Assembly (NCBI RefSeq): GCF_003206645.1
Contig: NZ_PZJP01000001.1
Location: forward strand, 255,940 to 319,939
DNA length: 64,000 nucleotides
Origin: Salinicola aestuarinus
GTDB lineage: Bacteria > Pseudomonadota > Gammaproteobacteria > Pseudomonadales > Halomonadaceae
Reading direction: 5' to 3'
Shown here: positions 44,098 to 55,300 of the stretch, one piece after another
How positions within the stretch are numbered: the stretch's first letter is position 1
How the letters are laid out: every line of letters starts with the position of its first letter
The notes under the pieces: generated by a model
The model's input: the letters and a program-made list of their open reading frames with translations, nothing else
Database searches by the model: none
What the model was told of the DNA's origin: nothing
Position numbers and translations under genes: made by a program

Positions 44098-45116
44098 CTG
44101 CACCTCTCGCTACCGATCCGCTCTCGATCACCCTGACCCACTGCGCCAAGACCTGGCCGGATGGCACCCGCGCACTGGCGCCACTCGACCTCGAGGTGCG
44201 CCCCGGTGAGACACTGGCCCTGCTCGGCCCCTCCGGCTGCGGCAAGACCACTCTGCTGCGCCTGATCTGCGGGCTGGAGCGCGCCGACGCCGGCGCCACG
44301 ATCCACTTCGGCGAGCAGGCGGTCACCGACGTCGCCCCGGAATCCCGCGGGGTCGGTGTGGTCTTTCAGGGCTACGCCCTCTTTCCCAACATGAGCGTTG
44401 CCGAGAACGTCGGCTACGGCCTGAAGATCCGTGGCGTGGCGGCTGCCGCCCGGCGCGACCGGGTGCGCGAGATGCTCGCGCTGGTGGAGCTCGAGGCGCT
44501 GGCGGACCGACGTATCGATCAGCTCTCCGGTGGCCAGCGTCAGCGGGTGGCGCTGGCCCGTGCCATCGCCATCCAGCCGCGGGTGCTGCTGCTCGACGAG
44601 CCGCTCACGGCGCTGGATGCCCGCCTGCGCCAGCAGCTACGGGTCGATCTTGCCAAACTGCTGCGGCGTCTCGGCATCACCTGCGTGATCGTCACCCACG
44701 ACCAGGAGGAGGCGATGATGCTGGGCGACCGCGTCGCGGTGATGTCCGCCGGCCGGCTCGAACAGCTCGGGGAGCCGGAGACGCTCTACCGCGCGCCGGC
44801 ATCGCCGTTCGTCGCCGACTTCCTGGGCACCCTCTGTCGGCTCGAGGGGGCCGTGGTTCGGCGCCACCTGGGCGTCGACACGCTGGCCTTCCGGCCGCAC
44901 GAGATCGCCATCGTCGCGCCCGGCGAGGGTCTACCGGCCACCGTGCAGGCGCGCTTCTTCCTCGGCAGTCAGGTCCGCCTGGAGCTCGCGCTGGAGGATG
45001 GCCAGCGCTTTACCGCGCTGGTCGCCTCAAACGCGCCCTGGCAGCCCGACGCCCGCGTTGGCGTGCGAATGGCCGATGCCGCGCCCGCCGCGCTCGAGGA
45101 GGTCGCCTCATGCTGA
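44094..45116 (+). CDS. ABC transporter ATP-binding protein
   Basis: A 340-residue ATPase. Walker A is GPSGCGKTT (near residue 44), the signature is LSGGQRQR (near 142), Walker B is VLLLDEPLTALD (near 162), and the switch His is in IVTHDQEEAMML. The C-terminal part after residue 240 forms a TOBE-type regulatory domain (LAFRPHEIAIV). It closely resembles the PotA/FbpC class. Overlaps the second permease by four bases and the phosphodiesterase by seven (ATGCTGA at 45110), which makes the whole set one translational unit. Confidence 0.93.
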   Translation: MTAPLATDPLSITLTHCAKTWPDGTRALAPLDLEVRPGETLALLGPSGCGKTTLLRLICGLERADAGATIHFGEQAVTDVAPESRGVGVVFQGYALFPNMSVAENVGYGLKIRGVAAAARRDRVREMLALVELEALADRRIDQLSGGQRQRVALARAIAIQPRVLLLDEPLTALDARLRQQLRVDLAKLLRRLGITCVIVTHDQEEAMMLGDRVAVMSAGRLEQLGEPETLYRAPASPFVADFLGTLCRLEGAVVRRHLGVDTLAFRPHEIAIVAPGEGLPATVQARFFLGSQVRLELALEDGQRFTALVASNAPWQPDARVGVRMADAAPAALEEVASC

Positions 45117-45925
45117 TCGCCCAACTCACCGACCCGCACCTCCGCCAGCCGGGACAGAAGGCATACCGCGTGGTCGAGACCGACCGTTATCTGACGCCGG
45201 CGGTGGCCGCGCTCAACGCCCTCGAACCGCGCCCCGACGTGGTTCTGATCACCGGCGATGTCACCGACTTCGGCCGCCCGGCGGAGTACGCCGCCCTGGC
45301 CGAGCGGCTGGCCCCGCTGGAGATCCCCTGGTACCTGATCCCCGGCAACCATGACGACCGCGCCGCCATGCGCGAGGCGTTCAGCGATCACACCTATCTC
45401 GGCGAGACGGGCTTTCTGCACTACGTCATCGAGCGCTTTCCGCTTCGCCTGATCGGACTCGACACGCTGGTACCCGGCGAGGGGCGCGGCGAACTCTGCC
45501 AGGCGCGCCTCGATTGGCTCGCCGCCCGGCTTGCCGAGCAGCCCGAACGACCGACACTGATCTTCATGCACCACCCGCCATTCGCCACCGGTATCGCGCA
45601 CATGGACGCCCAGGGGCTCACCGGCGCCCAGGCGCTGGAGACGCTGATACGCGGCTACCCCAACGTCGAACGCATCCTCTGCGGCCACGTTCACCGCACG
45701 ATCTTTCGCCGCTTCGGCGGCACCATCGCCAGCTGCTGTCCCAGCAACGCCCACCAGGTCGCTCTCGACCTGCGCGAAGGCGGCCCCTCCGCCTTCGTCA
45801 TGGAGCCCCCCGGCTACCAGCTGCATCTCTGGCGGGACGGCGAGCTCATCACCCATCACGCCGTCATCGGCGACTACCCCGGACCGTATCCGTTTCATGA
45901 AGCGGGCGGGCTGATCGACGAGTGA
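45110..45925 (+). CDS. GpdQ-like metallophosphodiesterase (glycerophosphodiesterase/cyclic nucleotide phosphodiesterase family)
   Basis: A 271-residue calcineurin-like phosphoesterase. Di-metal motifs are QLTDPHL (D-x-H near residues 8-10), GDVTDFG (near 50), GNHDD (near 79), MHHPPFATG (near 150) and CGHVHRT (near 185). The set, including CGHVH, matches GpdQ and cAMP phosphodiesterases such as Icc. GpdQ splits glycerophosphodiesters and other diesters. It is cytoplasmic here, at the end of an import operon, so the imported compound is probably a phosphodiester cleaved on entry. Overlaps the ATPase gene by seven bases. Confidence 0.9.
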   Translation: MLIAQLTDPHLRQPGQKAYRVVETDRYLTPAVAALNALEPRPDVVLITGDVTDFGRPAEYAALAERLAPLEIPWYLIPGNHDDRAAMREAFSDHTYLGETGFLHYVIERFPLRLIGLDTLVPGEGRGELCQARLDWLAARLAEQPERPTLIFMHHPPFATGIAHMDAQGLTGAQALETLIRGYPNVERILCGHVHRTIFRRFGGTIASCCPSNAHQVALDLREGGPSAFVMEPPGYQLHLWRDGELITHHAVIGDYPGPYPFHEAGGLIDE

Positions 45926-46296
45926 CGACAGCCGCCAGGGGCTTTGCCCACGCCGGCAAGCGACGGATCTCGCACAAGCCACCTCGCCAAGCGTCGCGGG
46001 GCGATCCATACTGCAGTCGACGACCTGCCCGGTGCCCCGTCAGTCGCGTGTCTCGCCCCGCCGCTTCTCCCTTGCGGCCCACGCTGTTTCGCTGATCCGG
46101 CGCCCCTCACTTCGTTCGCCATGCCGCCACGTTGCGCCGCTGCCGATAACGGCAAGCGGCCTGCAGTGCCATGGCGTCGCCCTGGCCGACCCGACGCCCG
46201 AAAATCCCTTCCCGCGCGGGCTTCGACCGTACTCTCGCTCGACGTTCCGTGCCGATGATTCGGCACCGTCCGCCGTCGGCGAGAAGGAGAACGACG
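45926..46296. other. spacer upstream of the cyclic glucan synthase
   Basis: 371 bp of high-GC DNA with no believable gene on either strand. The promoter for the leader ORF and ndvB should be here, but no canonical -35/-10 pair was recognised. Confidence 0.5.
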
Positions 46297-46386
46297 ATGG
46301 ACCGGTGTTTTCCTGACCTTATCTTGCAGGATGCGCGCCTCGGCGCCGACCGTGTTATTGCCCCCGCGATGGCGGTGAATCAGTGA
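46297..46386 (+). CDS. 29-residue leader ORF coupled to ndvB
   Basis: ATG at 46297 follows a strong AAGGAG box by seven bases. The ORF encodes MDRCFPDLILQDARLGADRV then a short hydrophobic tail ending AMAVNQ, and stops with TGA at 46384-46386. The ndvB GTG start overlaps that stop (GTGA). The arrangement makes the leader the entry point for ribosomes on the ndvB message, because ndvB itself has only the GTG and no strong ribosome site. The peptide may matter only for coupling. No family was recognised. Confidence 0.6.
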   Translation: MDRCFPDLILQDARLGADRVIAPAMAVNQ

Positions 46387-49300
46387 GCCTCTGGACGCGC
46401 TTTAGCCGCCCCTCTACCGCGGATAGGCCATTCTGGGATACCTCCCACCCCGTCAGAGAGGCGCTCTTCGGCCCGGAACGGCTCGAGCAGCACGCCGAGA
46501 GCTTGGCGAGAGCGCAGCCGATCACCGCTCAGCCGCCACGCGTCGAGCCGCTGAACCAACGGCTGGGCGTCAACATCAAGGCCCTGGGAGCGATCTATCA
46601 CCGCCTGAGCGTCGACGCGGCTCACCGGCGCGATACCGTGCCCGCCGCCGAGTGGCTGCTCGATCACTACCATCACGTCGAAAAACACGCCGGCGACATC
46701 CGCCGAGACCTGCCGCCGGGCTACTACCGCCAGCTACCCAAGCTCGCCGACGGCCCGTTCACGGGGTATCCGCGCGTCTTCGGGCTGACCTGGGCCTTCG
46801 TGGCGCACACCGATAGCCGCTTCGACGCCGTCACGCTGATCCGCTTTCTCGATGCCTATCAGCGCGTCCAGCCGCTGACCATCGGTGAGCTGTGGGCGGT
46901 GGCGATCTCACTGCGTCTGGTGCTGGTGGAGAACGTCCGGCGCCTGGGCGAGCAGATCGTCGAGGCACGGAATGCCCGCAATGCCGCCGACGCCCTCTGC
47001 GAGCGGCTGCTCGCGCCGGACGCCGACAGCAGCCGGGTACTCGCCGAGACCGACCCGGACAGCCTGGGTAGCGCCGCCGACCACTTTTTCGCCCAGCTCG
47101 CCAAGCGTCTGCGCGACCAGGATCCCGGGCGGTCGCCGGCGCTGGCCTGGCTGGAGCGGCAGATGGCGCGCCGGGAAACCACGTCCACGGTGGTCGTGCA
47201 GCGTGCGCTCCAGCGCCAGGGGGCTTCGAATGTCAGCGTGCGCAACGCCATTACGAGTCTGCGCCACATTGCCGACTTCGACTGGGCGACGCTGGTCGAG
47301 CGGGTCAGCCTGGTCGATCGCCGCCTGCGTGCACGCAGCCGCTTCGGGGAGATGGATTTCGCCACGCGTGATCGCTACCGCAATGCCGTCGAGCAGCTCG
47401 CCCGCGGCACCGATCACGACGAGCTGGGGATCGCCGAGCGAGCACTCGATGCCGCCGCCGTCGCACCGCCGCCAATGACGCCGCCCGCCCAGGCCACACG
47501 CCTTGCCGACCCGGGCTACTACCTGATCGCCGAGGGCCGGACCGACTTCGAGCGCGAGCTCGACTTTCGCACCCCGCCCGCGCTGCGCCTTCGCCGGCTG
47601 GTGCTGGACATGGGCCTTGCCGGCTACGCCGGTGCCTGCTGGTTTCTGACGTTCGCGCTGCTGGGGCTGGCGTACTGGGGGCTCGATGCCGCCGGGCTGA
47701 TCTCGGCCTGGGCCTGGGTGTGGCTCACACTGATGGTGCTGCCGGCCAACGATATCGCAATGTCGCTGGTCAATCGTATGCTGGGCATGGGCGTCGGCGG
47801 CGAGGCGCTGCCGGGACTCGCGCTCGCCCGAGGGGTACCGGCGTCATTGAGAACGCTGGTGGCAATTCCGGCGATGCTCGGTGACGCCGAGGAACTGCAC
47901 GAACTCGCGGAGCGCCTGGAGGTGCACTATCTCTCCGGCAGGAATGGCGACGTGAGCTTTGCCCTGCTGCTCGACGATGTCGATGCCGCCAGCGAAACGC
48001 GCCCGGATGACGCCGAGCGCCTGCACACTGCCCGCGACGCCGTGGCCGCACTCAACCGCCGCCACGGCCCCGGCCCGGCCGGCACGCGCTTTCTACTGCT
48101 GTATCGTCGGCGCCAGTTCAACGCCGGCGAGGGTCATTTCATGGCCTGGGAACGCAAGCGCGGCAAGCTCGCCGAGCTCAACCGGCTGCTGCGCGGGGCC
48201 ACCGACACGTCATTCGTCGCCATCGACGGGGAGACCCCATGGGTGCCCACCGACGTCCGCTACGTGGTCACCCTCGACAGCGACACCCGCCTGCCGCGGG
48301 ACACCGTCGCCCGGCTGGTGGGCAAGATGGCCCACCCGCTCAGTCAGCCGGTGCTCGATGCCGAGGGCCGTGTCACCCACGGCTACGCCATTCTGCAACC
48401 CCGCGTCACGCCGTCCCTGCCCATTGGCCGTCAGGGCTCCCGCTACCAGCGGCTCTTCTCCGCGCCGGGCGGGCTCGACGTCTACAGCGCCGCAGTGTCG
48501 GATCTCTACCAAGATCTCTTCGGTGAAGGGTCTTTCGCGGGCAAGGGCATCTATGCCGTCGACGCCTTCGAGATGGCGCTGGCCGGACGGGTGCCGGAGA
48601 ACAGCCTGCTCAGTCACGACCTGCTCGAGGGGATCTTCGCCCGCGCCGGACTCGCCTCCGACGTCGAGGTGGTCGAAGCGGAGCCGGAGCGCTACGACGT
48701 CGCCGCACGCCGCCAGCATCGCTGGGCCCGCGGCGACTGGCAGCTACTACCGTGGCTGGTAGGCAAGGGGGCCGACCGGCGCGCGCTGGGGGCGGTCGGC
48801 TGCTGGAAGGTCGCCGACAACCTTCGGAGAACACTGCTCGCACCCAGCCTGTTCGCGGCCTTCGCCGTCTGCGCCGCGTTCCAGGCACCGGTCGCCGGGG
48901 TCGCGGTACTGCTGACCCTCGCCGCGCTGATCATCCCGGCGCTGCTGCCGATCAGCTTCGCGCTCAAACCACGCCACCGCGACGGAGACTGGCGCCATCA
49001 CCGGCGAACGGTCTTGCGTGACCTGAAGCTGGAGACCGGTCGCTGCCTGCTGAGCGTCGCGCTGCTGGCCAACCAGACCTGGCAGATGCTGGACGCCATC
49101 GGTCGCACGCTCTACCGCGTCTATGTCTCACGTCGGCATCTGCTCGAGTGGACCACCGCCGCTGCGCTGGCCAAGGACCGCACCCTCAGCGTCGCGAGCT
49201 TTGCCCGGGCCATGGCCGGCGGCGCGCTGCTCGCGCTCATTGTGGTGCTGATCCTCGCGCTGTTCGAAACGCCGGGCTGGCCCCTGCTGCTGCCGCTGCT

Positions 49301-52300
49301 CGCGGCCTGGCTCGCCGCGCCGCTGATCGCCCTCTGGACCAGCCGCGCGCCTGCCGACACCACCGACAATCTCAAGCTCGATACGACTCAGGCGCGGGCG
49401 CTGCGCGACATCGGCCGGCGCACCTGGCAGTTCTTCGAAACGTTCGTCACGCCGGCTTCCCGCGCGCTGCCGCCGGATAACTTCCAGTTCGACCCCAAAC
49501 CGAAGATCGCCGAGCGCACCTCGCCCACCAATATCGGGCTCTACCTGCTCGCCTGCGTCGCCGCGCGCGACTTCGCCTGGATCGGCACCCGCGGCGCCGT
49601 CGAGCGACTGGAGGCGACGTTCGCCACGCTGGATTCGCTGGAGCGCTGCCGTGGCCATCTCTACAACTGGTACGACACCGCCAGCGGAGAGCCGCTGGAG
49701 CCACGATATGTCTCGGCGGTGGACAGCGGCAATCTCGCCGGCCACCTGATCGCGCTGGCCAACGCCTGCGAAGCCTGGGTCAAGACGCCCCGGGTGCCCG
49801 ACTACCGCGAGGGGCTGATCGACACGCTGCACCTGCTCCATGAGGACGCGGGGCAGGACGAGTCGCTTACCCAGGCGACGCGCGCTGACCTGCTCGACGA
49901 GATCACGGCGCTGATCGCCCGTCTCGAAAGCGATGTCGATGATCATGCCCAGGCAGAGAGTGCGGCCACCGACGTGCGTCAGTGTCTGACGGCATGGCGC
50001 GAGCGGCTGGCCACCGACGCCACCCAGGAAGCCCAGCGGGAGGCCGACGCCCGTCACGCCGCCAGCGATGACGCCGGCGGGGTCAAACTGGCATCGGAGG
50101 CGCCTGCCGACGAGGCCGACGACACGACGCGTCGCGCGCCGATCGCCTACTGGCTGGGACGGCTGGAGCACTGCCTGGACGAGCATGCGGCCGATGCCGT
50201 CGCCGAACCGGCGGGCCAGCCGTCGCTGACAGCGCGACTGCTGGCCCTTGCCGAACGCGCCCGTACGCTAACCCGGGAGATGGATTTCGCGTTCATGCTG
50301 GTGCCCGAGCGCAAGCTCATGGCGATCGGCTATACCCCGCGGGAGGATCGACTGGATGACGGCTGCTACGACCTGCTCGCCTCCGAAGCGCGACTGGCGA
50401 GTCTGGTCGGCATCGCCAAGGGCGATCTGCCCACTCGCCACTGGTTCCGCCTGGGCCGGGCGGTGAGCCCGCAGCGTGACGGCGTGGCGCTGATGTCCTG
50501 GTCAGGCTCGATGTTCGAGTATCTGATGCCGTCGCTGGTCATGCGCGCACCCCGAGACAGTCTGCTCGAGCAGACCAATCGGCTGGTGGTGGCATGCCAG
50601 CAGCGCTACGCCAACGGCAAGGGCGAACCCTGGGGCATCTCGGAGTCCGCCTACAATGCCCGCGATCTCGACTTCAACTATCAGTACTCCAACTTCGGCG
50701 TGCCGTCGCTGGGACTCAAGCGGGGGCTGGCCGACAATTTCGTGCTCGCCCCCTACGCGACGGCGCTGGCGGCAATGGTCGCCCCGCAGGCCGCGCTGGA
50801 GAACTTCGCGCGGCTACGCGAACTCGGCGCCGAAGGACGCTACGGCTTTTTCGATGCCATCGACTTCACCCCAACCCGACTACCGATGGATCGTCGTTTC
50901 GAGGTGGTCCGCAACGTCATGGCCCACCACCAGGGCATGACGATCGTGGCGATCGCCAATGCCCTGCTCGACGGCCGGCTGCGCACGCACTTTCACGCCG
51001 AACCTATGATCCAGGCCAGTGAGCTGCTGCTCCACGAGCGGCTCCCCCGCGAAGTGGCGACACTCCCCTCGCCCAACGACGCCGAGCCGGTGGTCGTGGC
51101 CGAACCCGCCACCGCTGAAGCCGCGGTTCGCAGCCTGACCGGCGTGCCGCTGGCGCAGCCGCTGACCCACCTGCTCTCCAACGGCCGCTACTCGGTGATG
51201 CTGACAGCGGACGGGACTGGCTTCAGCCGCTGGGGCACGCTTGCCATTACTCGCTGGCGCGAGGACCCGGCGACCTCCGACTGGGGGAGCACCATCGGTC
51301 TGTATCACCGCGAGAGCGGCCAGCGCTGGGCCGCGGGCGGACGACGTCTGCCGACGCCGGGGGAAGTCGACGATGCCACCTACAGCGTCGATTTCGCCGA
51401 GGATCATGCGCGTTATGTGCGCAACACCCCGGCGTTCACCACGGCGCTCGACGTGCTGGTCTCCGGCGAAGAGGACGGCGAAGTGCGCCGGGTGACGATC
51501 ACCAACAACACCGACCAGCCGGCCACGATCGAGCTGACTTCCTACGCCGAGCTGGTGCTGACCACGCCGCCGGCAGACGACGCTCACCCGGCCTTCGCCA
51601 AGATGTTCGTCGAGACCGATACCCTCGAGGCGTATCAGGCGCTGACGGCGACACGACGCCATCGCGACCCCACCGAGACACCCATCTGGGTGGGACATTT
51701 CGCGCTGATCGACGCGGGCACCGAGCGCGTCGATGAACGCGAGGAGCGCGACGCCGAGGGCACATCGACGATCCCGTCATCGTCCGGCGCGGCGGCATCG
51801 ACGCGCCGCGACTTTCAGTTCGAGACCGATCGCGCACGTTTCCTGGGTCGTGGCCGCAATCTTCAGAATGCCGTCGCGCTCATGCCGGCTGGCGAGAACC
51901 AGGGCATGCCACCGCTGTCACGCCGCGTCGGCGCGGTGCTCGATCCGGTCTTTGCGCTGCGCTACGTGGTGCGGATTGCGCCCAACCATGCCGCCCACGT
52001 CGATTTCTGGACCGTCGCCGCCGACAGCCGCGACAACCTGCTGGCACTGATCGACCGCCATCAGGATGCCGGCGCCTTCGAGCGCGCCAGGACGTTGGCC
52101 TGGACCCAGGCCCAGGTGCAACTTCGCCATCTCGACATCACCCTCGACGAGGCCTCGGACTTCCAGCGCCTCGCCGCCCCGATCCTCTATCACGACGCAC
52201 GGTTTCGCGCCGGCGAAGAGACGCTGGCGCGCGGTCTGTCGATGCAGTCCGACCTCTGGCCAATGGGGATCTCCGGCGATCTGCCGCTGGTGGTCCTGCG

Positions 52301-55300
52301 CATCGCCGATACCGAGGAGGTCGGCTGGGTGAACACGCTGCTGCGCGCTCAGGAGTACTGGCGAGCGAAGGGGCTGGGCGTCGATCTGGTCATTCTCAAT
52401 GAGCGTTCGCACTCCTATCTCCAGGAGCTGCAGGATGCGATCGACACCGCCGTGCGCACCAATCTCTCGCCGCCGCAGCCGAGCAGCCAGCCGCCGCAGG
52501 GCTCGGTGATCGTCCTGCGCGGGCACCAGTTGAGTCCCGCCGCCCATGCGCTGGTACTGTCAGTGGCGCGTGTGGTGCTCAAGGCGCACAAGGGCCCGCT
52601 GCATCGACAGCTCACCGCGCTGCTCGATGTCGACGGCGAACCGCCCATGGAGAGTCGCCGCGACGCTCGCCCGCTGGCACCTCTGGATCACAAGGGCCGC
52701 CGGACGCCCGACGGCAGGACGGGAGCCCTGACGAACGGAAAGAACGGCATCAAGATCGGGGCCCGGCTGGGCATCAAGACGAGCGCGAAAGAGGACGCCA
52801 AAGAGAGCCCCCGAGCGAACCCCAGGAGCGATGGTCGCCCAGAGACGACGTCGCCAGCCGACGCCGGGGGCAGGCCCCTTGCGGGGGCCTCGGACCCGCA
52901 CGCCTCGAATCCACGAGACGCGGCTCGACAGGCACCGGCCCAGCACGCGCCCCAAGAGACCGCTCTCAGCGACGCAGCGATCGATGGTCCCCCGGTGGAA
53001 GACCTCGAGTTCTTCAACGGTATCGGCGGCTTTGCCCGTGACGGGCGAGAGTACGTCTGCGTGCTCGATGACGGCGCCACCACGCCGCAGCCGTGGATCA
53101 ACGTCATCGCCAACCCGGGCTTCGGCTTCCAGGTCTCCGCCGAGGGCAGCGGCTACGTGTGGGCGGACAACAGCCGCGACAACCAGCTCACGCCCTGGTC
53201 CAACGACCCGGTGAGCGACCCGGCGGGCGAGGTGATCTACGTCCAGGATGCCGATAGCGGCGCCATCACCACCGCCACCGCGGCGCCGTGCCGGACGCCG
53301 GGCGAGCGCGGTCGCTATGTCGCGCGTCACGGCTTCGGCTACAGTCGCTTCGACCACGATACGGCGACGCTGTCGCTCTCGCTGCTGCAGTTCGTGCCCA
53401 GGGAGGACCCGATCAAAGTCTCCCGGCTCACGCTGACCAACCGCAGTGACGCGCCACGACACCTGATCGTCACTTACTACGCCAACTGGGTCATGGGGAA
53501 CTCAAGGGCCAAGACCGCCCTCTATCTGACACCGGCGCACGACGCCGATACCGGCGCGCTGCTGATGCGCAATCCGTGGAACATGGCGTTCCCCAATCGG
53601 GTCGGCTTCGTCGACCTTGGCGGTCGGGCCCAGCAGTGGACTACGGATCGCCGCGAGTTCCTGGGGACGGGCTCACTCGCCGCCCCGGAGGCGTTGACCC
53701 GCCGTCGGCCGCTCAGCGGATGGGCCGGCATCGGCCGCGACCCGGCCACCGTTCTGCAGTGCACGCTGACGCTTGCGCCCAACGAATCGGTGACACTCGA
53801 CGCCTTTCTGGGTCAGGCAAGCGACGCCGAGACGGCGCGGGCGCTCATCCAGCGCTACCGCGAGGCGGATCTGGCCGCCGAACTCGAGAGCGTCGAGCAC
53901 TACTGGCGCGAGCTGCATGCCTCGCTGCAGGTGCGTACCCCGGACCGAGCCATGGACGTGATGCTCAACGGCTGGCTCACCTATCAGACGCTTGCCTGCC
54001 GGGTCACGGCCCGCTCGGCGTTCTATCAGGCAAGCGGCGCCTACGGCTTTCGCGATCAGCTCCAGGACGGCATGGCGCTGACCTTTGCCCTGCCGGAGCT
54101 CACCCGCCACCATCTGCTGCGCGCCGCCGGCCGCCAGTTCGTCGAGGGCGACGTGCAGCACTGGTGGCTGCCGCACTCCGGACAGGGCGTGCGTACGCGC
54201 ATCGCCGACGACCGGGTATGGCTCGCCTTCGCCGCTGCCACCTACGTCCAGGCCGCCGACGACGAAGCGGTGCTCGACGAGCCGGTGGGCTTTCTGGAAG
54301 CGCCGAAACTCGCCGCCGGCGCCCACGACGAGTTCTCCCAGCCCTCACCGGCGGACGAGACCGCGCCGCTGTTAGAGCACTGCGTGCGCGCCCTGGATCA
54401 GGCGCTCGAGCAGTTCGGCGAACACGGCCTGCCGCTGATCGGCACCGGCGACTGGAACGATGGCTTCAACCGGGTGGGCGAAGGCGGGCAGGGCGAGAGC
54501 GTCTGGCTGGGCTGGATGCTACTGCGCACGCTGACGCTGTTCGACCCGCTGATCAGCCAGCGCGACCCGGCACGCGCAGACCGCTGGCGAGACCGCGCCG
54601 AGGCGTTACGAGACGCGCTCGAGACCCACGCCTGGGATGGCGACTGGTATCGCCGCGCCACCTTCGACAACGGCGACTGGATGGGCTCGAAGGCAAGCGT
54701 TGAGTGCCGCATCGATGCCATCGCCCAGTCGTGGTCGGTGCTCTCCGAGCGCGCCGACCCCGAGCGCGCCGCCCGCGCCATGGACTCAGTCGCCGAGCAT
54801 CTGATCCGCGAAGAGGATGGTCTGGCGCTGCTGTTCACGCCGCCCTTCGACAAAAGCGAGCAGGAGCCCGGCTACATCAAGGGCTACCCGCCGGGACTGC
54901 GCGAGAACGGCGGGCAGTACACCCACGCCGCCACCTGGACGATTCTTGCGCTGGCCAAGCTGGGCCAGGCCGAGCGGGCGCACGCGCTCTTCGCGATGGT
55001 CAACCCGGTCAATCATGCCCTCACGCCTGAGGCAGTCGAGCGCTACCGCGTCGAACCCTACGTGATCGCCGCCGACGTCTACTCCGAACCGCCCAACGTC
55101 GGCCACGGCGGCTGGACCTGGTACACCGGTTCCGGCGGCTGGTTCTACCAGGCCGGTGTGCGCGGCATCCTGGGGATTCGCCGCGAAGGTCGGGAGCTCA
55201 TCGTCGCCCCCGTCATCCCCGATGACTGGCCGGGCTATGCCGCCACCGTCGAGCTGGAGGGCGGCCGCGTGGAGATCCGCATCGAACGGGCCGAAGCCGG

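Noticed and set aside
46171..46386. 71-codon ORF ending at the ndvB start
   Set aside because: Only its last 29 codons follow a strong ribosome site; the upstream part has none and is Arg/Pro-rich.
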